A DNA stretch of 20,930 bases from Coptodactyla brooksi (Eukaryota > Arthropoda > Insecta > Coleoptera > Scarabaeidae). Below, piece by piece: positions 8,927 to 17,263 of this stretch. The notes under the pieces were generated by a model. That model searched no databases. It was not told the DNA's origin and saw only the letters and a list, made by a program, of their open reading frames with translations. Location of the stretch: the NCBI GenBank assembly GCA_033557675.1, contig JAWQRM010000622.1, forward strand, positions 1 to 20,930, read 5' to 3'. The position numbers and the translations under genes were made by a program. How positions within the stretch are numbered: the stretch's first letter is position 1; the number at the start of each line of letters is the position of its first letter.

Positions 8927-9802
8927 ATAAATTAATTTTCTTATTTTATTCTTATACGGGCAAAACATCCACATCAAAACAGCAAGTTCATACGATAAAT
9001 ACCTACTTACCCCTATCCAGTGTTCATACCTTGTTATAAGGAAACGTGTTACGATATATTGTGTTTAGGTTTTCGAACAGTCAAACAACGGAATGATCTT
9101 CTGAAGAGATAAAAATTAAATTAAAGTTTAATTAATTTAATAATTTAAATTTAAATGTAATATTTAATACATGTATAAATATTTATCCGTTATATTTATC
9201 CTATTTATTCGGCTATTTATCCGTTTGTTTTTTAAATATTTAGAATTTGCTCTTGTTTTGTAGTAAAGTAGTTTTAAAGCTGCTTTTGAAAACTACTCAC
9301 AGCAGCCGGTTTGAATTCAAGTTACGTAGTAAAAGTGGTGTTAACTGAGTACTGTTGTACCTACAGTTTAATTCTTTAAAGTACTATACGTATATTAATT
9401 TTTGAGAATTAAACAATTAATTTTAAATCGCATTAGCTTATTTTAGTCAGGTATGCAAATAACAGATTTGGACATAAAAAAGAGGCCGCGAAATCTAAAA
9501 ATGCGTGTTGCAATAAAGATATTGCACACAATGAAAAAATTTTCAGAAAATAACTTCTAATAATAGCTTACCTTACGCTTCACTGGCCTAGCAGTAATTA
9601 AGTACGTTTATACATATTCTACCTTGCTTCGTCTTGCGCATCATGGGATCGATGTTTTCCGATGCCTGATTGACCTCCACTGTGCCTTAATGTGACTCTT
9701 GAAACCACGAGAATTAAGAAATTACTTTTAATTTGTTTATTTTGTGGCAGCCCGCCATCTGTTGCCATGGAGGGTTTTGATCGCGTGCACGTCACCTGTC
9801 GC
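8927..9802. other. AT-rich stretch leading into the LTR element
   Basis: 9110-9240 is strongly AT-rich (alternating ttaattt/aaattt and repeated tttatccg). 9625-9679 is a second copy of the 6368-6421 dispersed repeat (gatgcctgattgacc shared exactly). 9744-9802 (tgtggcagcccgcc onward) could be the upstream part of the 5' LTR, but its counterpart is absent at the 3' side, so the LTR start is not fixed. Confidence 0.45.
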
Positions 9803-9960
9803 GCACGCCACGTCGGAATCAGATTGGCCAGGAAAAGAAAAAACGTTCGATTTCCATCGTTACAGTGACATTGTGATTTTCTACAGAAAAAAAGGCAAAA
9901 TATAATTTTGCGTACGCCTAATTGAGAACTTTCATTTTTCGAACCTCAGCAAGACTGCAA
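9803..9960 (+). repeat. 5' LTR (3' portion) of a Gypsy-type retrotransposon
   Basis: This segment matches 11497-11653 in direct orientation over about 155 bp, with roughly 85-90% identity by eye. Shared blocks include agtgacattgtgattttct, ggcaaaatataatttt and ctttcatttttcgaacctca. It ends with tgca(a) two bases before a primer binding site, as an LTR should. The divergence between copies points to an old insertion. Confidence 0.85.
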
Positions 9961-9961
9961 C

Positions 9962-9975
9962 TGGTGACTCCCGAC
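9962..9975 (+). other. Primer binding site, tRNA-Trp type
   Basis: tggtgactcccgac is a one-base-insertion variant of TGGTGACCCCGACG, the complement of the 3' end of tRNA-Trp. CsRn1/Kabuki-clade Gypsy elements are known to prime from this tRNA. It begins right after the 5' LTR end. Confidence 0.7.
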
Positions 9976-9987
9976 TTTGAATATCAA

Positions 9988-10521
9988 CATGATGTGCGAG
10001 GCTCAGGATAATGCTGAAATTTTTCGTGTTGGAGTACGTGTTCCTCTTTTTACCTGGAAAAGCCCTCTCTTTGGTTTGCGCAGATCGAAGGTTAGTTTGC
10101 CCTACCTAAGATTATTTGCGACAAAACAAAATTTTTACTGTCATTGCGCAATTAGAGGCATTATTACGTCACCTCCTGAGTTTGGCAAGTAAGAAAAACT
10201 GAAAAGCGAGTTAATTAATATGCTTTCCGTACCTAAGGAACAAAGAATTAGAAAGCTTTTATTGTGCGAAGAGAGATAGGAAACTATCACAGTTCTTGCG
10301 TCGCTTGCGTCTAATGTTCAAGCTATCATAACCACTCAGACGAACGCACCTTTAGATGACGCTATGCAATTAACCCATAAGATTGCTGAAGATTTGCCCT
10401 CTTCTAACATATGTAGTATAACACAGCCAGGCACAAGTAATGATGCGAACTTGAGCATCTTACAAGACATGCAGAAGCAAATAGCTGATCTTTCACAGCA
10501 AGTAACCAGTCTGTCAGTCAA
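9988..10521 (+). pseudogene. gag: Gypsy gag remnant
   Basis: This is the decayed capsid-type Gag of the LTR element whose 5' LTR and primer site lie just upstream. Recognisable pieces after frame changes are LWFAQIEGQF (about 10064-10100), KLKSELINMLSVPKEQRIRKLL (read around 10197-10262 in two parts), SNVQAIITTQTNAPLDDAMQL (from about 10312) and a Gln-rich coiled segment ending near 10521. These match the capsid pattern of insect CsRn1/Kabuki-like Gag proteins. The zinc-knuckle region that should follow is absent. Frameshifts and stops (for example TAA at about 10190 and TAG at about 10276) make it non-coding. A clean ATG at 9988 is a plausible original start. Confidence 0.75.
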
Positions 10522-10599
10522 AGACCGATCACGCTTTTATTTTCTAATTGTTCAACCATATGGACTTACGGATGAGTACTCCTCAATTTAAATTTGGGC

Positions 10600-11499
10600 T
10601 TTAGATGAGATTTTTCATGGCGATCTGTTGTGGGTGATGCTACTAAACTAATTATAGGTGTTGACTTTCTATCACACTATAACCTGTTAGTAGATATACG
10701 ACACCGTCGCTTGATTGACAGCTTAGCGTCACCCTCTACTCCGGTCACTCTGATGAAAATAACATTCATTCATGTAAAAACGGTTTCTGGCACTTCAGAA
10801 TATCACGCTTTCCTTGCTGAATACAGCAACATCACAAAACCGACGGGTAGGCCAAGAGAGGTAAAACATCAGACCGTTTATCACATTAACACTACTCCAG
10901 GGCCACCGGTATCCTGTCGTGCTCGAAGTCTAGCACCAGACCGTCTGCTCATTGCTAAACGGGAGTTTGATAATATGTTACGAGATGGCACTGCTAGGCG
11001 ATCTGACAGCCCTTGGAGCTCTGCACTGCACCTCGTGTCGAAGATGAATGATGAATGGCGACGCTGTGGGAACTACCGGGCGCTTATCCATATCGGTATC
11101 CAGTAAGGCACATTGCCAACTTTGACAGCACCTTAACAGAATGTAAGGTCTTTTCGACGTTAAATCTTATTAAGGCCTATAATCAGATTACTGTGGCGGA
11201 AGAAGACATATGCAAAACTGCAATTATTTGTCCATTCTGCTGGCTTATTTTCATTTCCTTTCCTGTCATTCGGCCATCGGAATGTAGCCCAAACCTTGCA
11301 AAGGTTTATGGATGAAGTCCTACATGAGTTAAATTTTTGCTTCCCATATATAGATGACGTCTTGGAAGCTTCTGTTGATCACCAACAGCACAAAATGCAC
11401 CTACGTCTTATATTCAAACGTTTCCAGAACTATGGAGTGCTTCTCAACACTGCAAAGTGCGTGTTTGGTCAGTCACAAGTGACATTTTTGGAATACGCA
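10600..11499 (+). pseudogene. pol: Gypsy pol remnant: protease tail and reverse transcriptase
   Basis: The reading begins with a protease C-terminal block, GDATKLIIGVDFLSHYNLLVD (about 10633-10695). The protease catalytic DTGA part is gone. A linker containing SGTSEYHAFLAEY follows, then the RT block TTPGPPVSCRARSLAPDRL and SDSPWSSALHLVSK (about 11005-11045). Near 11095 a deletion removes part of the D-Y-R-ALN region. In RT motif A, the usual Asp in the F-S-K-x-D-L context is Asn (AAT, 11163-11165). Motif C, YIDD, is kept at 11347-11358, followed by HLRLIFKRFQNYGVLLNTAKC and a GQSQVTFLEY end at about 11495. RNase H, integrase and everything downstream are missing: the RT runs directly into 3' LTR sequence. 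At least two frameshifts and internal deletions occur. The sequence type is the CsRn1/Kabuki clade of Gypsy. Confidence 0.9.
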
Positions 11500-11653
11500 T
11501 GCCATGTCTGGATCAGATTGGCGGGAAAGAGAAAAAACATTTGATTTCCATTATTGCAGTGACATTGTGATTTTCTGCAGAAGAAAAGGCAAAATATAAT
11601 TTTCGTACACCTAATTGAGATCTTTCATTTTTCGAACCTCATCAAGACTACAA
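11497..11653 (+). repeat. 3' LTR fragment joined directly to the RT
   Basis: This matches the 5' LTR portion 9803-9960. It begins within a few bases of the last readable RT codons and ends at caagactacaa. The abrupt RT-to-LTR junction near 11497 marks a deletion of the rest of pol and the upstream part of this LTR. Confidence 0.85.
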
Positions 11654-12362
11654 TTTTATAAACAAATCAACTTTCTTTTATTAGAGACTAAAGTAGACTC
11701 CCTTGTACTTGAGATGACGGAGCCTTTTATGATTAAAGCTTAATTTCACAACGGAACACGTTACACGTACGAGGTTACGGTGCAAGAGCTTTTAGTAGCA
11801 TTTTACGACGACTTGGCTCCACGAAACAATACTCCTAGTTACCCAAAAGGACTATCAGATAGAAGGGCTCGAGGTGCTCTAAACACGAAGCAACACATCC
11901 CGCGAAAGCGGTAGCAGCACCGTGCGGTCCAGTCCACGGCAACGGAATTTATGAAATGATTCAAGCGGTGCCCATATATCTCGACGGTATCTGGATACCT
12001 ATAGATGACGCCAGGCTCTTCCATTTTGCTTCTAATGTATTGCGGCTTCTATGATCGTTGTCGTGTATTGAAATGGCCGTATTTATTGCCCCATTAAGAC
12101 CATGCTTAAATCATGCCCGAACTATAACTAACGGGCGTATCTATCGGCGAGGTGGAGGTGTTGGGCCGTCACCGATACTGGCCGTCGAGGGCAATTTTCT
12201 CCGAAACCGTAAATAAAATCATTACGTCGGATGTTTGAATGCACCGACTATTTATGCTTAGACTTAATGTTATCGAAATCTTTCAATAACAAAAGGCATT
12301 CGGGCGTAACGAAAATTGTAAACTTAATTTGTTGTATCGTGTTTGTAGTTATGAAAAAAATA
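11654..12362. other. Unassigned, GC-richer stretch with one open frame
   Basis: No TE motif was recognised. An ATG-less open frame at 11744-11914 (+) spans 56 codons and contains ELLVAFYDDLAPRNNTPSYP and SDRRARGALNTKQHIPRKR; it reads like coding sequence but matches nothing I know. cccgcgaaagcgg near 11899 resembles an E2F-type site. 12130-12200 is GC-rich. It could be a host exon or regulatory DNA; evidence is weak. Confidence 0.25.
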
Positions 12363-12938
12363 CAGTCGAGTCGCGATAACTCGAAGCCTCATAAGCCGAG
12401 TATTCGCTTATCTCGAAGTTTTCATTAAGTCCCAAAACAATTTAATGTTTTTCAATGCAAAGTAATCTCCATATCTCGAAGTGACACCTTTTAAGTCGAA
12501 GTTATCGATCGCATTTCTTATCATTCAGATGGGAAAAACTCTTATTGTTGTTGTTGATGGCATTGTCTTTCTCCAGTCCGTGGGCGCGGAACCACTCCTC
12601 CCCTCACCCCTCGCGGACTGATACCGCACGTGCACGAAGTGCTTAGTCATTAGTGTCGTGCTTTGGAGTGTGAGTTTGTGGTGTTGGTTTACGTCCGCTT
12701 TGAATAATGTTAAAACGGAAGTTAAATACGCTTAGTTTGAGCCAACAAGCTAAACTAATCAACGAAATTGAACAGAATCCGCAATGTAAGAAGAAAGATG
12801 TCGCCTTAAAGTACTATATCGATCATACACTATTTTTAATAACGAAAGTTTTGCTTGGGAAGGGAGGAGGGGGCGACTTCCGATAACTCGAAGGTATTTA
12901 GCCGGCCCCTCCGACTTCGAGTTATCGCGACTCGTTTT
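12363..12938 (+). mobile_element. Internally deleted pogo/Tigger-type element
   Basis: The left end cagtcgagtcgcgataactc (12363), preceded by TA, faces the right-end complement cgagtcgcgataactcgaag, which ends at about 12938. The ATAACTCGAA-type sub-repeats recur just inside both ends (about 12410, 12473 and 12880). This terminal architecture is characteristic of pogo/Tigger DNA transposons in the Tc1/mariner superfamily, which insert at TA. At about 576 bp it is far below autonomous length. The final bases are mutated (tttt in place of actg), so the right target TA is not preserved. An 'upstream' segment of about 270 bp and a short transposase start remain between the ends. Confidence 0.88.
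12707..12886 (+). pseudogene. Tigger transposase N-terminal fragment (helix-turn-helix)
   Basis: The ATG at 12707 starts MLKRKLNTLSLSQQAKLINE, followed by a helix containing EIEQNPQCKKKDVALKYY. This matches the start of pogo/Tigger transposases and CENP-B, whose N-terminal helix-turn-helix binds the element ends. After about 39 codons the similarity stops. A non-homologous Gly-rich bridge follows, and the frame ends at a TAA that lies inside the right-hand ATAACTCGAA sub-repeat. Only part of the first DNA-binding domain is present; the second DNA-binding domain and the whole DDE catalytic domain are deleted. A 59-residue product could in theory be translated, but nothing shows it is. Confidence 0.75.
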
Positions 12939-13017
12939 AGGACGTAACATTATAATTTGTAAAGAAAACCTGGAAAAGTCTACAAAGTCCTTAAATTACA
13001 AAAACAATATTAGTAAT

Positions 13018-13047
13018 GGTGCTCTGGCCACTGAGCTAAGCGGAAAT
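13018..13047 (-). repeat. tRNA 5'-half fragment (box A region)
   Basis: The reverse complement of 13018-13043 contains TTAGCTCAGTGG followed by CCAGAGCACC. That is an excellent match to the D-arm and Pol III box A of many tRNAs. No T-arm or box B follows in the next 80 bases on that strand, so it is a truncated tRNA-derived repeat or SINE head rather than a tRNA gene. Confidence 0.55.
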
Positions 13048-13394
13048 CTCTTCAAATTCATCAGAAAATCATTCTCTTATTTCTACTGAAAGAAAAATCA
13101 GAAGAATTGCAACACATCGCTAGTTTCATTAAACGAACATATCCGACCACGTTTCCTTCAGGTATCAACAGCCTATGAGTATATAATATGGGTATATATG
13201 GGTATGTATGGTCTATATGTATATTCATATGAATTTGATCCTTTTCCGTGGACATTTCACCCATACATGAAGTGAATTAACGCTTTTTGTTAAAACAAGG
13301 AACTAAATTGAAATAAGAAACAATATTCATAAGCGAGCGAGGTATCGTGGACAGTGATCAAGAGCGGATTATGATAGAAGAGTGGGGAAAGTAG

Positions 13395-13538
13395 GGAAAG
13401 GCAGCGTGTAGCAGCTGGGCGATTAAAGTCGGTTGTTTCTATGTTTTTACACGAGAGGGCAGGAAGCATCGTAGACAGGAGAAAATTGATACTGTGGAGG
13501 TGGCTTTGGCAGCAGAATGCTTACTTTATGGGCCTAAT
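13395..13538 (+). other. Possible cryptic exon, 48 codons, phase 0
   Basis: The segment starts just after a TAG (a possible acceptor AG) and ends immediately before GTAAGT (13539-13544), an ideal splice-donor sequence. It is exactly 144 bases, open in one frame, and reads GKAACSSWAIKVGCFYVFTR onward to DTVEVALAAECLLYGPN. I do not recognise the product. The upstream acceptor lacks a strong pyrimidine tract, which argues against it. Confidence 0.25.
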
Positions 13539-13544
13539 GTAAGT

Positions 13545-14060
13545 TTAAAAAATTAAATTATACTCTACTGATAACTAGAGTGCAAACATTGTACGTGTTT
13601 TTCTCGTAATTACATTTTTCGAGAAAGTTCCGTACGGTGTACACGATATTGCCACGTAAAGTCCCAGTTACAGAAATTACTGTAAGCGTCGTTGGTCGAA
13701 CTAGTAAGATTGCAGCGTCGGCAAACAACCGGAAATCACGGGGAATCGGCAGGGAGTTCGACCAACGACTGCATAAGAATAGACACTGGCAGTCGCGTCG
13801 TGGAAAAATAAAGAGGTTGCAGAGGAGAGAAGTTGTCTCTTTACAATCAATCCTGAAAGGTACCCCCTGATGTGTTCTAGTGAAAGAGTGTCTGCTACAG
13901 TACAAAGGTAGGTGGAAATAATATACAATATAATATCGGTACCCTCGCGATTGGCCAAGCCAAAGCTAGAGCATAGAAACAGATAGTTAGTGTTATAGGG
14001 ATAAAAGGGGCGAGCGAGTAGCTAGGGTTGACGTAGGAAAGTAGACGCAAAGAAACAACG
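13545..14060. other. Unassigned stretch with a 15-bp inverted repeat
   Basis: gtcgttggtcgaact (13688-13702) is perfectly reverse-complementary to agttcgaccaacgac (13755-13769), with a 52-base loop. The surrounding basic 77-codon frame (13637-13870, +) and the overlapping minus frames are not recognised. Confidence 0.5.
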
Positions 14061-14596
14061 TTAGGAGGGACAACCAAACCCCAAGCGACAATATCTCGAG
14101 AACCGTAAACGCCAATCAGTCTAACATTTTCTCGTGCATAATCTGTGTACGAAGGGCTTTCTCACGAACAAAACGTTTTTTGTTTTACTGAAACATTTTT
14201 TTATTGAAAGAAAATGAAAAATTAAGAGCCCGAGAAAATACACTTCTTCTTAAAATGGCAGCCATTTTCTCAAAAATTATTTTCTTAAGAAATCCTTCGT
14301 TCACGAACAAGGTATATTCATACACAAACAGAATCTTTTTGGGTTTTCATATCAGATGATTTGGCATGGAGCTTTCGTGTATACCCCAGGACATCTCTGA
14401 AAAGTCAACTTTCTTTAAAGTGGCCGTTTTAAATAATTTAATTTACAATATTCTTCAACGAAAAAAATTTCAAATATTTAATGCATGCACTTTTAATGTC
14501 AATATTTTATTGTAAGAAAAATAGTCGGAACGTTCTTATAAAAATTCCCGAACATCAGGTTTTTCTTCACCTTGCAACTAGGCATGACCCCTTAAG
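14061..14596 (-). mobile_element. Probable non-autonomous TTAA-type DNA element
   Basis: The right part (14487-14596) is repeated in inverse orientation at 7942-8052. On the minus strand it begins cttaaggggtcatgcctag, a TTAAGGGG-type end. The left limit is set at a loosely similar ttaggagggac at about 14061, followed by ctcgagaaccgtaaacgcc. It has no coding capacity: the interior is A/T-rich with an aaatggcagccattt palindrome-like core near 14253-14267. The left boundary is uncertain. Confidence 0.4.
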
Positions 14597-14713
14597 AAGC
14601 AAAAACTTGGGTGCAAGACAGGATGAGGTGGAAATAGGTTTCTTATAGCATTTAGTGAAGTGAATGGAGAAATATTTGTGTGATATTGGAAAACAACACA
14701 ACCAGAATTTTGC

Positions 14714-15790
14714 CTAGCCCACACATTTCATGAAGGCCAGCAGACGTTCCGGGGCGGAGCTCCGGATTCCATCTGAAGTCACGGTTGAGTCCCCTGAAAA
14801 GGTTTCTCTTAAGTTGTTGAGTGCTGGGCAATCGCATAAAACGTGTAGAGATGTTTCCTCCTCTGCTTCGCAATTCCTACATAAAGCGGAGTCAAATAAC
14901 CGCAAGTTATCTGACTCCGCTTCAGAAGTTCCTCCGGGATAGATTAGTGTAATACTTAGCTGTTGCAGCATCCAGATAGGGAAGTGTCTCCTTAGCTGTC
15001 TGACAGCGCGGGTGATTATCCCATTTCTCTTGGGGCATCTTTTGGGATAGCTCCTTGACCAATTCAATCAGTGTAGAATTCGTCGGAAGCGTTACCGGTT
15101 CTGGAGAGCGAGGTGAAGTTTTGGAGGCCTCTCTCGCCAACTGGTCAGCTTTTTTGTTTTCTCTACACGATGAGTGGCCTTTTACCCATCTTATAGAAAC
15201 CGTATTTTTCTTAGCTGCCTGAATCAGTGCTCTGTGACATTCAAGTACCGATTTCGATGAAATGTGATTCTTTTTCAAATTGAGAATTGCCTGCCTGCTA
15301 TCTGTAAAAATAGTAATGTGTTTACCTTGAACGTTAGTGCTGGTAATCCTGCTTGCTGCCATGGAGATGGCAGTCAGTTCTGCTTGCACCGGTGTGGCAA
15401 AAGCACCACGGGGCCGATACTCTTCACGGTTTAAGTCGGTGGAAAAAAACACCAGCACTTGAACCCTCCTTTGTTCGGACCATCTGTATAAATAAAGACG
15501 CTTCCTCTATGTTTAGGGACCCGTTTGTTCTCTAAATGGAGTTGATATGGCTTATCGAACACGTACTGTGGATTCATCGTGTCGCTCGCAACACCAAGAA
15601 ATGGTTGCTCCCTATTAGCAGCATCCCACAGTTGATTGCGCGCGGCTCCACAGATAACTTCACACCTAAAACCCGAAGCTCGGATTCTGATTATCATACT
15701 CACTGCTACCTCTCTGATGTGTATCTCGATAGAAATGAGTCCAAGCATGTTCTCCATGGCAATGGTCGGGACACTTTCATGGTGTTGCAA
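14714..15790 (-). pseudogene. Non-LTR retrotransposon 3' end: RT tail, RNase H and CCHC-like knuckle
   Basis: Read from 15790 downward, the first part is the post-RT linker (MENMLGLISIEIHIREVAVS), normal for I/Jockey/LOA-type polyproteins of insects. The RNase H domain follows, which removes the RNA strand after target-primed reverse transcription. All four catalytic carboxylates are visible: Asp in IYTDG (15482-15484), Glu in QAELTAI (15378-15380), Asp in FTDSRQA (15300-15302) and Asp in KKADQLA (15144-15146). A WVKGHSS block precedes the last one. The C-terminal CRNCEAEEETSLHVLCDCPAL (about 14880-14820) is the Cys/His knuckle typical of these ORFs, and the end at 14714 reads MKCVG-stop. A frameshift in a T-run near 15445 and a second shift near 15000 break the frame. 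The endonuclease and most of the RT are absent, as expected from 5' truncation. Confidence 0.9.
14884..14922. repeat. 17-bp-arm hairpin inside the retrotransposon knuckle region
   Basis: aagcggagtcaaataac (14884-14900) and gttatctgactccgctt (14906-14922) are reverse complements at 16 of 17 positions around a 5-base loop. The stem falls in coding sequence just N-terminal to the Cys/His knuckle. Confidence 0.9.
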
Positions 15791-15805
15791 TTTTTACAAA
15801 CATGA

Positions 15806-16285
15806 GTATACAGAGTGATTGAAATTCGAGTTCCAACATGGGGATCTCGCTTATTATAAGAGATATAAGGTCGGTTAAATGGAGGCAAAGTTGCTAAATT
15901 CCATGGTGAGTAATAATCCGTTAAGAAATATGAATTACCTTGAACGGTTTGTTTGCAATCAGGAAAAAGCTGAAAATTGATAGTTTCGAAAATCCGCTGT
16001 AATACTCTCATTTATGATTTCTTTTAAAACCTGTAAAAACTTTCTCATGGCAAGTTTTTCACTAAACGTTTCGTTTTTGTTTTCTCGGAATGCACTTTGT
16101 TTTTTGTAATGGACACGATGTGATATGAGCACACCGTCGGATTGTATTTATTTTTCTGAATACGATGATGTATCACACATTGACTTGTTAAACAAGTGCT
16201 AGTGACAAAACTTCAGAAAAGCGTTAATCTGACGTAATCGTAAAAATCAAGTTGCTTAGACACATTTTTAATAACATTGTATAAA
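15806..16285 (+). other. TACAGAGTG-ended repeat module and unassigned DNA
   Basis: tatacagagtgattgaaatt starts within about 15 bases of the 5'-truncated edge of the non-LTR fragment, and is a variant of the TACAGGGTG module ends seen at 1-660. No partner end was found. The rest shows no coding signal. Confidence 0.45.
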
Positions 16286-16315
16286 AGTTGCAAATACTTA
16301 TTAGTATTTGCAACT
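16286..16315. repeat. Perfect 13-bp hairpin with 4-base loop
   Basis: agttgcaaatact (16286-16298) and agtatttgcaact (16303-16315) are perfect reverse complements around tatt. TATAAAA directly precedes the stem. No T-run follows, and no small RNA can be claimed. Confidence 0.95.
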
Positions 16316-17232
16316 AAAACTAGTTAAAATTCGTTAACTAATTAGTTATACAAAATTCAATAATATCAAAAACAATGAAGAAGTTAACTCTTTTGAACAT
16401 TAAATAGGTAAGTAATGAAAATACACGTATACAATCGAAATCTGAACAAAATTAGTTGCATAATTCTTCACCTTGTAGATACCGCTTAAAACTGCGAAGC
16501 TCCACGAGCAGCTACAGAACCAATATCCAAAAACGTGTACACGCTGACGTACGTAATTCTCACGTCTATGGACAGCATAAGGATCAACAAAAAAATGACA
16601 AAAAAATACTTCCTCCCCAATACTTCAAAATGGCGTCTGGATACCAGTTAGAGGTAATACAAAACAAAGACCTAAGGAGAAACGTAGAAGTACGACATTT
16701 AGGCGAAAAATATACGAGAATTCCCCTTGGAAGAAACATAATTTCCTCCCTACATACATTCAGAACTTAAGCAGACCAACGTAATCGATGATTCTTATAG
16801 ATACATCCGACAAATGGTCGAAAGGACGTCGTCCACGATTCCAAACAATTCAAAATCGACGATTCGTCCTCAACTCGAAGAAGTGTAGTGGCAAATCCAC
16901 GAACCACGCGACTCGAACAGTCTTCCATAGATTTCGCAAAAATCCAACTCACACAGTCTCCTCTATATAGAATATTCAACAACACCAGCCAAATGCATCG
17001 AAAATACTAGAAATATATAACCCTATTTATCGGCGCTAGAAACCGAGTTTAGAAAACAACCACTAGATGTCGGCGCGAAAAGGACGCCAAAAACAGAGGC
17101 AGCAAACTACGACATGTTCACGACGTCGGAATATACAAACGGTAGAAAAAAGGAGTAGCTTAAGAATATTACTATAATTAAGCAGAGAACCGTTTAATAT
17201 TCTTGCAGCTTTCTTATTGAAATATAGAACCA
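16316..17232. other. Unassigned stretch, possibly an old LTR on the minus strand
   Basis: The 104-codon frame at 16456-16770 (+) is Lys/Arg-rich and unrecognised. On the minus strand, 16983 downward begins tgttgaatattctatataga, an LTR-like TGTTG start. Just upstream lies an ataaatagggttatatattt TATA-like segment (about 17018-17037). No second LTR or coding region was found, so the element identity is open. Confidence 0.2.
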
Positions 17233-17263
17233 ACGTTTTATAATTAATTGAGTTATAAAACGT
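17233..17263. repeat. Perfect 11-bp hairpin
   Basis: acgttttataa (17233-17243) and ttataaaacgt (17253-17263) are perfect complements around a 9-base loop in AT-rich DNA. The overlapping hydrophobic minus-strand frame (17063-17371) follows AT-rich composition and is not called. Confidence 0.9.

Noticed and set aside
12590..12625. Small hairpin (agtccg...cggact) as a terminator or ribozyme
   Set aside because: It lies inside the Tigger leader, has short arms and a long loop, and has no matching downstream signal.
13130..13230. TATA/GGTATA-rich stretch as a microsatellite or promoter
   Set aside because: The units are irregular and no consistent repeat period or start-site context is present.
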